Assembly: GCA_002734065.2 (NCBI GenBank)
Contig: NVXU02000045.1
Location: forward strand, 157,230 to 221,229
Length of the DNA: 64,000 nt
Direction of reading: 5' to 3'
Source of the DNA: Fluviicola sp.
Lineage (GTDB): Bacteria > Bacteroidota > Bacteroidia > Flavobacteriales_D > Crocinitomicaceae
In this document: piece after piece, positions 54,301-62,188 of the stretch
Position numbering within the stretch: position 1 is the first letter of the stretch
How the letters are laid out: every line of letters begins with the position of its first letter
The notes under the pieces: model-generated
The model's input: the letters and a program-made list of their open reading frames with translations, nothing else
Database searches by the model: none
Told to the model about the DNA's origin: nothing
Position numbers and translations under genes: made by a program

Positions 54301-56514
54301 TTTATTTGGACCTGTAAAAAACTCTCCAAAAGAAGTGAATGCTCCTGCTAATGCTGTCAAAACATCTATAAAAGATGCACCGTTGCCGTCAATCTCTCCT
54401 TGATTAGAAGGAGGGATGACTCTTGATAATTGTAGTCTAGCAAATTGAATGGCAGAAACGGAAATAGGGTTGTAATAATCAGCCACATTATCTTTTAATC
54501 GTGCTCCTTCTAGAACTATTCTTAAAGCAGGTTGCCCGTCATAAGAACTTTCAGTAATTGACTCTATTTTAGCATAACCAGGAACAAAATCAAAATTATT
54601 ATCTGAAAAGTCCATTAAAGCTCGATAGTAAACCAGATCTCCAATAGATGCATAGTCAGAAGCTTGAGTGCCCGGCAGTAATTCAACGAATATTGCTGAA
54701 TTTGGACTAGTTACACTACTGATAGTTTGTACTAGACCAGAAGGACTTTGACCTTCTACACCAATTATTTTAAACATTTCATTGCCTCTTTTATGTTGCA
54801 CATAGGCAAAATCATCGGATTCAAAATCAACTTCAATACGTCCTCCTGAAGGGAGGTGTATTTTGTTAAGAGTCCATGCCGCAATCAAACTATCCACAAC
54901 GGGCTTGTCGTGACCCACATACGGAAAATCACTTGGTCTTAGAGGGATGTCCTGTATTGAGCCAGCGCAAGATAAAGGCTTCTCTTTGTAGCATCCCCAT
55001 TTGTCAGCAGCTTTTAAATTGTATTCAGGGTTAAATCCATACTCAAATGTGTAAGGGCTGTACCTGCCTTTGTTAGAACCTTGGTATGTGAAATAAACTC
55101 TTTTTAGGGTTAGTTTACCATCACCTAATGAGTCACCGACAATATTTTGGTCAAAACTAGGACAAAGCGTATAGTCGTAATCAAAATGTACCACTTTTAA
55201 TGGAATCGAACCCGTAGGGTTGGCTTGATACTCAGGATAGGCATACAAGGCAATACTATCAAGTTTCTGCATAGAAATTACTGTTGATGTTGACACCTCT
55301 CCGCCATCATCAATAACAGTGTGTCCGTCATTTCTATCAGAGGTGTAAAATATTGCAATGTGATTTTTGGTCTTTATAGTATCAACATACCATAGTTCTT
55401 TTTCTCCATAAATATAATGGGCTTTATCATCACTTGAAAACGAATTTAAACCCTCATCAAAATACGCTTCATTTAAGTTTACAGGATTCTTCCATTTGTA
55501 GTTGTCTATCTTTCTATAAGAAAAAGACATATATCCACCAAGGTCGCCACTACTTGGACCTTTAATATGATCAGCATCTATATAATCTGCATTTAAAACA
55601 CTTGTTAGTAAAAAAGAGTGGGCGAAAGGAGGGGTTTTAACTGAATTAAAGTGATTGTCTATACCTCTATCGTTATTGACTGTGTTGTCACCAGCAGAAT
55701 AAACAACCTGACCATTTGCGCAATTTTCAGTCAGTCCAGCGCTATTAATTGTTGGTCCAATCGCAAAAGAAACATTATCTTGAATATGACTGTAAGCAGC
55801 AATACCATAAACATATCTCGTGCCATCAGTATTAAGGGTCGTAAACTGCGCTAAATGGTGATCAAAACCACTATTCAGATTGCCATAAGCCTGAGGGTGA
55901 ATAGCTTCTATTCCCAATCCATTGGCTAACTCTCCGTTATTTAAAGTATAAATGACTTGATTTCTTTTTTCTTCTCCAGATTTTACATAACTGCTTGAAA
56001 TTGATATTGGTGTGCCATTATTTTTTACTAATTTATTGGAGAGTTTTCTAAAATTAGTATTATCAAACCTTACAGCGTTGTCTTCTCCAATTTTTGTGAA
56101 ATGAGCAGGGTCACTATCAACAGATAATTCGTTGGCTTCTCTAAAATACAATTCGTTGGAACTATATTTCATTACTTTTGAAGCTTCATTTTTATTTTCA
56201 TTCCACGCCTTGGATTTAGATTGTGTAAAAACGGTTGAAACATCAACTCCCGCTTTAAAAGTTGCTCCCATTCCTACTTCTGCTCCAATACTTGCAGACA
56301 CGCTTTTTGATTTTATTGTAGGATCAAAAACATACCCTATATCCGGCCTGTAAACACGATAACTGCCACCAACCCCTTGACCTGAAACGGAAAAAATATC
56401 GTATGTTAAGTTTGGAATAGGTAAGGCAGGAGTATTCTTTGTAAATTGACCATCATTCTCTCGGTTAAAATCTAACAATGCATCCTTGTTATTTTGACCA
56501 ACCTGTAAATTCAT
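51325..56514 (-). CDS. SpvB-like giant, C-terminal part after an in-frame stop (1729 residues)
   Basis: This long open frame continues the protein of 56575-57723 after a single in-frame TAG: the 60 nt between the two frames stay in phase and read as protein (GYFNRRWLKINTITAPAFGY). If it is expressed separately, translation would start at the ATG at 56514, without a signal peptide. The content is typical of the SpvB/TcaC-like, YD-containing secreted giants of Bacteroidota: SYRVYRPDIGYVFDPT, then long beta-rich segments and GGRIEVDFESDDFAYVQ. The last about 250 residues carry three Ig-like/SprB-type repeats ending in VTD-x-x-GC motifs. It is downstream of the signal-bearing N-terminal part. Confidence 0.8.
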   Translation of the reverse strand: MNLQVGQNNKDALLDFNRENDGQFTKNTPALPIPNLTYDIFSVSGQGVGGSYRVYRPDIGYVFDPTIKSKSVSASIGAEVGMGATFKAGVDVSTVFTQSKSKAWNENKNEASKVMKYSSNELYFREANELSVDSDPAHFTKIGEDNAVRFDNTNFRKLSNKLVKNNGTPISISSSYVKSGEEKRNQVIYTLNNGELANGLGIEAIHPQAYGNLNSGFDHHLAQFTTLNTDGTRYVYGIAAYSHIQDNVSFAIGPTINSAGLTENCANGQVVYSAGDNTVNNDRGIDNHFNSVKTPPFAHSFLLTSVLNADYIDADHIKGPSSGDLGGYMSFSYRKIDNYKWKNPVNLNEAYFDEGLNSFSSDDKAHYIYGEKELWYVDTIKTKNHIAIFYTSDRNDGHTVIDDGGEVSTSTVISMQKLDSIALYAYPEYQANPTGSIPLKVVHFDYDYTLCPSFDQNIVGDSLGDGKLTLKRVYFTYQGSNKGRYSPYTFEYGFNPEYNLKAADKWGCYKEKPLSCAGSIQDIPLRPSDFPYVGHDKPVVDSLIAAWTLNKIHLPSGGRIEVDFESDDFAYVQHKRGNEMFKIIGVEGQSPSGLVQTISSVTSPNSAIFVELLPGTQASDYASIGDLVYYRALMDFSDNNFDFVPGYAKIESITESSYDGQPALRIVLEGARLKDNVADYYNPISVSAIQFARLQLSRVIPPSNQGEIDGNGASFIDVLTALAGAFTSFGEFFTGPNKSLWNADIGKRLVTNKSWLRLKNPNKKKLGGGHRVKEIRMYDAWDAMTGTGTESFYGQQYTYTLEDGTSSGVASYEPQIGGDENVWRQPIANDVKFFLAPDSRNYQETPFGEQFFPGPRVGYSRVTIKDLPRTGVTRTATGRVIHEFYTSKDFPTITKRTSVNPERNKFFLFAVFFTMSIDEMSASQGFVVENNDMHGKPKAQTVYAEGQSEPITKVEYFYQSKPVYTNGGPGRQLVSEVKSINTVGGITQSVVGRSYEAVADFRRSTSNMESGSINLNLNYTVPFILLPMVLGSGSYERTAFRSATFTKIIERKGILISTVATDLGSVVETNNLAYDAETGAVLLTQTTTNFNDQVYNFTYPAHWYYKGMGQAYKNVGKRLNPTITFSNGTAITNESNLFYPGDEIGLIDNSGDVVKAWIVDVDPNTITALLKDGTTVDGFYLFPKVLRSGRRNLQNTPIGTVALRTNPLNGLTGNIFDKVLQAGAVEYSDEWRTFCECFLDENSTNFTTNPYVLGLRGNWRPKASYVHLAGRTKAFANNNSNIREDGVFTSYTPFYELTGGNWNIDKRNWTYTSSVVEFSPFGQALETIDALDRYSSSMFGYNQSLPVAVAANSRYRQIGFDGFEDYNYINCSDDHFKIAENATIVEDESHTGRRSVQVVADTPVIFSNVFTQECAELECEFNIDVVNQGFVCSRICGDIGNHCTSTLTTVGAVQPVQFEYNMVYGDESELDVEITEDINGITSMVLTSHSQTPSSIIVTVTDGTGCSQETVISINDQNSVVDIDTLCNLTFAELQSTVELVPALTSVTIPTPNSPNSVTTTTDALLASQANFSVNNGAGPYTFNYTVNQGSPTVVTTSNSINFEYSNDALIDVDIQVTDANGCSNTTTLNSANQACELRMTSTVTEVNTYLPPSGFPFGTYDLVETKYEYQFLYGAPPYNITYNLNNGSPTIATSPNSISFTVPVGGVLDVVINVTDDNGCTKQVNLIH

Positions 56515-56574
56515 GTATCCAAAGGCAGGTGCGGTTATGGTATTAATTTTGAGCCACCTTCTGTTAAAATAACC

Positions 56575-57723
56575 CTAAAAAGAGATAGTTAAATCATTAC
56601 CAACAGCATCAGGGCCGAGCTTAAATTTACCTGTAATTCCATAGGATTGCATGGGGAAAGATATAGAGGGCGTGTATGTTGACATACCTGTATTGAATGA
56701 AGAAGATCCACCACTAGTTCGGGACACGCTCTTAGTTTTTTTCTCACCCTTTTTGTCTAATGCTCTTAGTTTATTTGTATTATTATATGACCTAGAATAA
56801 CTAAGACTTACATTAGAAACACCACCTCTTGAATTGAAAGATGATCCAATATTGATTCCATTAGTTACAGACTCAGCGCCCTTTCCTGAATAACCTTTTG
56901 TCTTTGAAAAAGACAAACTAGGAGAAAGCGAAGCCCCTCCTGTACTACTTCCTGATATACCCAAACCAGAGGACAAGTTAGAACCACCTTTGCCAGCAAT
57001 ACTGAAAGAAGGTGAAATGGAGAAATCTGCTCCAAATCCATTGTAATTATTATAATTAATTCCTAGTGAAGCACCTATAGATAGAGATACAGATGATGAT
57101 GACGTATCAGCACCATCAATCTCTTGATTAAAATCAAAAGAGAACAATTCATAATCAACTCCCACACTCGTCCCAGCAGTCCAGTCTGGTTTCTGATTAA
57201 ATTCTTTTACAATCTCGTCTTCACCATTAAAATCATCAGGTAACCCCCTCATACTTCTGTTAACAACTCCTGGGTTTAGATTCCAGCCAAGTCCAACCCA
57301 TGTTGCTTCTTGGTCCATCGTAATTCCAGCATTATAGGCAATGTTAATAGGATAACCATCCACTTCCAGTAGTGGTATGTTGTAAGAAAAATCTCCCGAA
57401 AAAGGGTCAACCATATCACTAGTCCCAATTGGCGTAAAACTTTGAACCTCTGGCTGGTCAGGTCCTCCAGGAACGGGATTTAAAGTCTTATCATCAACAG
57501 ATGCTGCATCAAAAACAATGTCTTTATCTTCTGGGTTTATATTCTCTTGAGCATCTTCTAGATGAAGAAACCTCATAGACCCTATAGGTTTTAATGTATC
57601 CAATTTATTAAACAGCAAGGTCGCATGAGCAATACCTGGTGCAATTGTTGTGTACAACATAATAAACGCAATAATCAGCGAAGAAATAGAGAGCGACTTG
57701 TATTTTGGATTTACTTTTTCCAT
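56575..57723 (-). CDS. SpvB-like giant, N-terminal part ending at an in-frame TAG
   Basis: This is a 382-residue N-terminal section with a signal-like hydrophobic segment (LSISSLIIAFIMLYTTIAPG) and an early proline-rich and acidic part. Next comes a typical secreted SpvB-like start (GDFSYNIPLLEVDGYPINIA, then YNAGITMDQEATWVGLGWNL), followed by a Ser/Gly-rich stretch. It ends at TAG (56575-56577). The following 20 codons and the next ORF continue the same frame and the same type of protein. Either the gene is broken by a nonsense mutation, or the stop is read through, or the base is a sequence error. Confidence 0.8.
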   Translation of the reverse strand: MEKVNPKYKSLSISSLIIAFIMLYTTIAPGIAHATLLFNKLDTLKPIGSMRFLHLEDAQENINPEDKDIVFDAASVDDKTLNPVPGGPDQPEVQSFTPIGTSDMVDPFSGDFSYNIPLLEVDGYPINIAYNAGITMDQEATWVGLGWNLNPGVVNRSMRGLPDDFNGEDEIVKEFNQKPDWTAGTSVGVDYELFSFDFNQEIDGADTSSSSVSLSIGASLGINYNNYNGFGADFSISPSFSIAGKGGSNLSSGLGISGSSTGGASLSPSLSFSKTKGYSGKGAESVTNGINIGSSFNSRGGVSNVSLSYSRSYNNTNKLRALDKKGEKKTKSVSRTSGGSSSFNTGMSTYTPSISFPMQSYGITGKFKLGPDAVGNDLTISF

Positions 57724-58364
57724 TTGTTATATTTTTTTAATGAGGGTAGTTTTTTAATATCCTTGTTACTAAAATCAAAAATTACTTTTCTGTCAGAGAG
57801 AACTCTGTCATTGACCAAGACAGATATTTGAGAATATTTTTTCGTGATACTTGTTCCAATAACAAAACTTGCATTTGGAGAGATGCCAAAATTTCTTTCA
57901 AAAATAAACTCATCACACAAAACGGTGTCTTTTTGGTCAAAAATGAATCTGATATCATTCTTAAACTGAAAAGAATAATAGTCAAGCCTACTCTCATAGC
58001 TAGACTCGGAGGTCTCATACTTTAAAAATTCTTCTCCAAAATTTGGAATTGAAACTTGTAATAAGAACTCAACATAATGTTTTCTATCATTCTTATATTG
58101 AGTATATAATGGTTCAGACATCGCGCCTTTTTTGTCAAGTTGTATTAGCTTCAATTCCAAGGGCACGTATTGAACTTTATAAACAACCTCACCTACTTGC
58201 TTTTTGCCCATTGTTTTATCCTTGTATTTATTATATAAGGATAAAAACTGTTTAGGATTTACCTTTCTTACATTAGTTGTTTGAAGTGAACTTGCAAAAA
58301 AGAGCAACAAAAGAAAAAGAACTTTTGTAAATGATTGATTATATGTGGCTCGAATTATTGTCAT
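57711..58364 (-). CDS. Exported protein of unknown function in the RHS operon
   Basis: This 217-residue protein has an N-terminal hydrophobic segment (FTKVLFLLLLFFASSLQ), likely a signal peptide. The mature part is rich in Lys, Tyr and Phe, with a beta-like core (GEVVYKVQYVPLELKLIQLD, DIRFIFDQKDTVLCDEFIF). It overlaps the start of the SpvB-like gene by 13 nt and follows the previous gene by 7 nt, so it is in the operon. Family unknown; it may be a periplasmic chaperone or assembly factor for the giant proteins. Confidence 0.65.
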   Translation of the reverse strand: MTIIRATYNQSFTKVLFLLLLFFASSLQTTNVRKVNPKQFLSLYNKYKDKTMGKKQVGEVVYKVQYVPLELKLIQLDKKGAMSEPLYTQYKNDRKHYVEFLLQVSIPNFGEEFLKYETSESSYESRLDYYSFQFKNDIRFIFDQKDTVLCDEFIFERNFGISPNASFVIGTSITKKYSQISVLVNDRVLSDRKVIFDFSNKDIKKLPSLKKYNKWKK

Positions 58365-58371
58365 TAATTTT

Positions 58372-59100
58372 TTACTTCACAAAGAAATTTAATTTGTATT
58401 CTTCAGCTTTGGCATTGACAACTATCAAGGTGTAATTACCCGCCTTAACAGAGTTGCCTAAATCTAACTCATAAAAATTTGAACCATTCTTTTTAACCTC
58501 TAATTCGCCTTCAGTTTTACTTGATTTTTCATCATCTATAATTGAAGAATAAACTGATTCAAGTTTTTCATTCAGGATATAATAATTTAATTTTTCTGAG
58601 TAATATTTCTCGTCCATCTTGAAAAATATTTTACCACCAACGGCTTCATACAACATTCCATCCCCCTTTGTTTTTAAGGTCACGTATTTTTTAAACTTAG
58701 GAACCTTGGGTAGAGCTAATATAAATTCCCAAGCTTCTGATTTGTCAATAATTATGTTGTTCTCAATTTTTTGTATTTGCCATCCATACCGATGCCCTTC
58801 AATTAATTCTGGTGCATCATACGGGTAGAACAGCTGTGAGCTTTTTAGATTCTTCATTTTTAATAAGGGAACGTTGATTAGTATTCCCGCTTCGGCAGAC
58901 TGCTCTTTTTTCAATTCAACTATAATTATCCTATAACTTATCCTTGAAAAATCACTGGCATTCATGTAAAACCAGCCAAGAAGAGGGTTTTTAGTATTGA
59001 TAGTATCCTTATCATAAGGCGTGATTAAAGAGATGCTTTCTTGTGATAATGCTCCAGAATATAGGATGCTCGTTAGAATAAAAATTATTGCGTACTTCAT
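58372..59100 (-). CDS. Exported beta-sandwich-like protein in the RHS operon
   Basis: This is a 242-residue protein with signal peptide MKYAIIFILTSILYSGALSQ. The N-terminal part (LLGWFYMNASDFSRISYRII, and later GHRYGWQIQKIENN) has a fibronectin-like pattern (strands with a conserved Trp and Tyr) often found in Bacteroidota proteins that accompany RHS/SpvB giants. The C-terminal part carries a second small beta domain ending NYTLIVVNAKAEEYKLNFFVK. It lies 1 nt after the outer-membrane protein gene. Confidence 0.65.
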   Translation of the reverse strand: MKYAIIFILTSILYSGALSQESISLITPYDKDTINTKNPLLGWFYMNASDFSRISYRIIIVELKKEQSAEAGILINVPLLKMKNLKSSQLFYPYDAPELIEGHRYGWQIQKIENNIIIDKSEAWEFILALPKVPKFKKYVTLKTKGDGMLYEAVGGKIFFKMDEKYYSEKLNYYILNEKLESVYSSIIDDEKSSKTEGELEVKKNGSNFYELDLGNSVKAGNYTLIVVNAKAEEYKLNFFVK

Positions 59101-59101
59101 T

Positions 59102-61393
59102 TTATTTCAGTTTAAATTTAATATTAGACAATATTGCATAAGGAAAATTGTCAAATCGTTGTCTATCATAGGAGTTATAAAAATTTCCCAAAATTAGTTT
59201 CTCTGCACTCAAAGAAAATTCTATGAAATCGGTTAAACTAGCAATAAGTCCGGCTTTAAAACCAATATCATTTTTCAACCTATTGTTATAAGCGAACTTA
59301 ACTCCAACATTTATTTTAACTCTTTTCATCCCATAGACATATTCTTCTCCTATGATAATTGCTTCAGATTCTTCAAAATCATCGCTACCAGATTTAAAAT
59401 AAGATACAGAAAAGGAATTTTTACCTTTCCTGAAAAATGTCAGGTTTTGAACTCCAATATTTCTAAATAAATTTGTTGAAATAGAATCCGTTATCAAATA
59501 GTCATTGTAACTAAACGTTATGGCATTTTTGGTGTCATTCAATTCATATTGATAAGAAATACCTGCGCCAAGCATGTAGTTGTTTTTTCTATCAAACTCT
59601 AAAGAATTGCTCATTGTAGATTGTGTTAAGTAATTAACCGTCCCGAAATAGCTGATAATTCTGCCTATTTGCCCATTTATCTCTCCACCAATTATGTTTA
59701 AATTAATTGTTGAATCACTTGTTCTAGCTACATTGTTTTGATCACGACGATAATTCAACCCAACATTCAATCTTCTTGTTATTGTGTGCCTACTTCTTAA
59801 TTCATACCTGAAGTTATTTGGTTGCAAAACACCTAAGCTTCTCATGTCGGCACTTGGGTCAATCCACCTTGCACTGGCTGTGATTCTCGTTTTCAGGCGC
59901 TTAATAGGTTGAATTATTTTTACAAGTCCTGTGTTTGTTCTATCATTTGAAAACAAAGAGTTGACCACTGATTTTCTGGTCCCATCAATTAATTTACTTG
60001 TCTGAGAAGTTTTTCCATAGACGAAATCGATTTTGGTGTCTGGCAAAAAACGAGGGATTATTCTAGTATCAATCTCTAAACCTAAAGAAGGAGTCTTAAC
60101 AGGTGTTGAAGGATTATTGTACAAGGCTAAATCAACCCTACTGTTAGACAAGTGCCTTACTCCAAGAAAAATATGAGAACCTTCCTTGGTTCCGTAGCCT
60201 GAAATAATATTGACCAAAAAGCCCTTTTCTGTTATTGACTGAAAATCAAACTGATTGAAGAGGTTCTGTGTGTTCACAAGTTTATTTTGGACAATATCAT
60301 TGCTCACAAATAGATTATTAACTGTTGTTCCAACGGAAACGGAAGAATACCATTTCTTTCTTTGTAATTCTAAATGTAATCCTTTAATTGGGACGCTATT
60401 ATTTGAAAGAGCTGTTGTTTTTGGGTAAGTCAATCCAATGTCTAAGGTTTTTATATCGTTGATGATACCACTTTTTCTACCTACTGCTTCAGACTCTAAT
60501 TTCGTCTCAATGTTTTTCTTACTAACTAGTCCTGAATAATCATTTAAAAATTCTTTTTTCTCTTCCAATTCCTGCTCAATATTGGAATATCTAGTATAGA
60601 CTCCTTTTGCTTTTGAATATAGAGTATATATAGTATCGTACAATGCAATTGTTTTCTGGTAGGCTTTCTGTGCTTGTGAATATTTTCTTTCCAAGCTATC
60701 GAGTTTTGAACTACTCATTATTGAATCTTTTATTTTTGAAGAAACGTTAGTGGAATCAATTACTTGACTGCTCTTAAGTTCTTGAAGTTCAGATTTTTGA
60801 GACTCCAATCGTTTTTTTTGAGAATTAATCTCTCTATCTAATCTTTCCATTAAAATTTCACCGTATCCAAGCTTACCTGTTAGCTGACTTTTAATATTCT
60901 TAACGTCATTAATTTGCGAGTCTACATTACCTATCAATTCACTTTTTTTCTGTTCAGATTTTTGCTTTAATTTATCGGTGTCAACAGATATTCTAAAATA
61001 GTTATTCACTCCAAGTGGATTCCTGAAATTGGAATAACTATAAGATACGTTTAATGGCAGTCCCAATGATGTTACTTGTAAATCTGCATTCGAATTTAAA
61101 ACCCTAAATGGTCTTGAAGAGGATGTATCTACATAGCCAACTAAAAGTCCATAATCCATTCCATTATTTAATTCACCAGAAAAATTAAAAAGCTTTTTAA
61201 GCTTAAATAAAGAATCTAACTTTAATTCGTTGCTAAATTTATTTGAATCAATCTCTGTGAAATCAGAAAGTCCACTAATAAATAAATTAACCGATGAATC
61301 TAATTCGCTTTTGTGATTATCTAATGAATCATTTTGTGAATGACAAACTCCTTGAAAGAGCAGTAATCCAAAAAATAAAATCATTTTATGCAT
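59102..61393 (-). CDS. Outer-membrane barrel protein with long coiled coil
   Basis: This is a 763-residue protein with signal peptide MHKMILFFGLLLFQGVCHSQ. Residues about 140-320 form a long coiled coil rich in Lys, Glu and Gln (NSQKKRLESQKSELQELKSS, TKLESEAVG). The C-terminal about 430 residues have the alternating strand pattern of an outer-membrane beta barrel, with aromatic-rich strand ends and a final strand ending NIKFKLK. It is the first gene of the operon that ends with the RHS giant. It may be a surface anchor or export partner for the secreted giants, which is inference from position and topology. Confidence 0.7.
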   Translation of the reverse strand: MHKMILFFGLLLFQGVCHSQNDSLDNHKSELDSSVNLFISGLSDFTEIDSNKFSNELKLDSLFKLKKLFNFSGELNNGMDYGLLVGYVDTSSSRPFRVLNSNADLQVTSLGLPLNVSYSYSNFRNPLGVNNYFRISVDTDKLKQKSEQKKSELIGNVDSQINDVKNIKSQLTGKLGYGEILMERLDREINSQKKRLESQKSELQELKSSQVIDSTNVSSKIKDSIMSSSKLDSLERKYSQAQKAYQKTIALYDTIYTLYSKAKGVYTRYSNIEQELEEKKEFLNDYSGLVSKKNIETKLESEAVGRKSGIINDIKTLDIGLTYPKTTALSNNSVPIKGLHLELQRKKWYSSVSVGTTVNNLFVSNDIVQNKLVNTQNLFNQFDFQSITEKGFLVNIISGYGTKEGSHIFLGVRHLSNSRVDLALYNNPSTPVKTPSLGLEIDTRIIPRFLPDTKIDFVYGKTSQTSKLIDGTRKSVVNSLFSNDRTNTGLVKIIQPIKRLKTRITASARWIDPSADMRSLGVLQPNNFRYELRSRHTITRRLNVGLNYRRDQNNVARTSDSTINLNIIGGEINGQIGRIISYFGTVNYLTQSTMSNSLEFDRKNNYMLGAGISYQYELNDTKNAITFSYNDYLITDSISTNLFRNIGVQNLTFFRKGKNSFSVSYFKSGSDDFEESEAIIIGEEYVYGMKRVKINVGVKFAYNNRLKNDIGFKAGLIASLTDFIEFSLSAEKLILGNFYNSYDRQRFDNFPYAILSNIKFKLK

Positions 61394-62104
61394 ATAAAGT
61401 CAAAATTATTTTCTAACCAAACTAGCCAGAGCCGAAATTGAATTAAAACACATTGATCAAAAAACTATAAAATAAAATAGTTGTGAACAACGAGAAGTTA
61501 GCGTAACAAAAATAGGAATATAATTTGTATAAGCAATTTTGAGTCTTTAATTAATAATTAAAATCTCAAGCAGCATTAATTCAAATTACAGTTTATAAAT
61601 AATTTAAATTTAATTTAATTAGAAAATTAATAGTTATGAATTAAAATTATGTTCCTAAAAATTCTAATTAATTTTCGTGTTTTTAGCAAAACAAACAGAA
61701 AGAGCTTAAAAATTGAATAAAAACTAATCTTATGATCTTATTAGCATGTGAGTAGATGAATTTTCAATAAAAACAACAATTTATCTTAAATATTATCGAA
61801 ATTCGTCTTATTATATCTGTTACTTTTTCTTTTATTGTAGGAAAATGTTTGTTTTTTTCTTTTTGAATCGAAATAATAATACTTTGTAAAATACAATTAT
61901 AGATTAATTAGATTTCATAACCCGATGAAAGCGCACTTTTTAGTTAAAGTTGTACTTTTTTAAGCTTTTTCTAAAAGAAAACTGAATGTTTCTATTATTA
62001 GTTTAAGTTAAATAGACTGTAAAAGTAAAAAAAGCTTAATAAGAGACCTAACACTCGATCTTATACAATGATTTACAGTTATTACTTTATCTATTTATTA
62101 AATA
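61394..62104. other. AT-rich intergenic region upstream of the giant operon
   Basis: About 700 nt of very AT-rich DNA holding no gene, tRNA or clear repeat that I can see. It must contain the promoter of the minus-strand operon beginning at 61393. I could not pick out a convincing TAnnTTTG box. Confidence 0.4.
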
Positions 62105-62147
62105 AAAAAGGTCGTAACCAACTTTACATATTAACTACGACCTTTTT
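62105..62147 (-). terminator. Rho-independent terminator of the T9SS gene
   Basis: AAAAAGGTCGTA (62105-62116) pairs perfectly with TACGACCTTTTT (62136-62147). On the minus strand the hairpin is followed by a T-run. It lies just beyond the stop of the gene at 62189. Confidence 0.75.
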
Positions 62148-62188
62148 CTTAACTAATTGTCGACGCACAAAATAAAATAAGACACTTT

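Noticed and set aside
56515..57723. Frameshift as the cause of the split giant
   Set aside because: The two parts are in the same frame, separated by 60 nt and one TAG, so no shift is needed.
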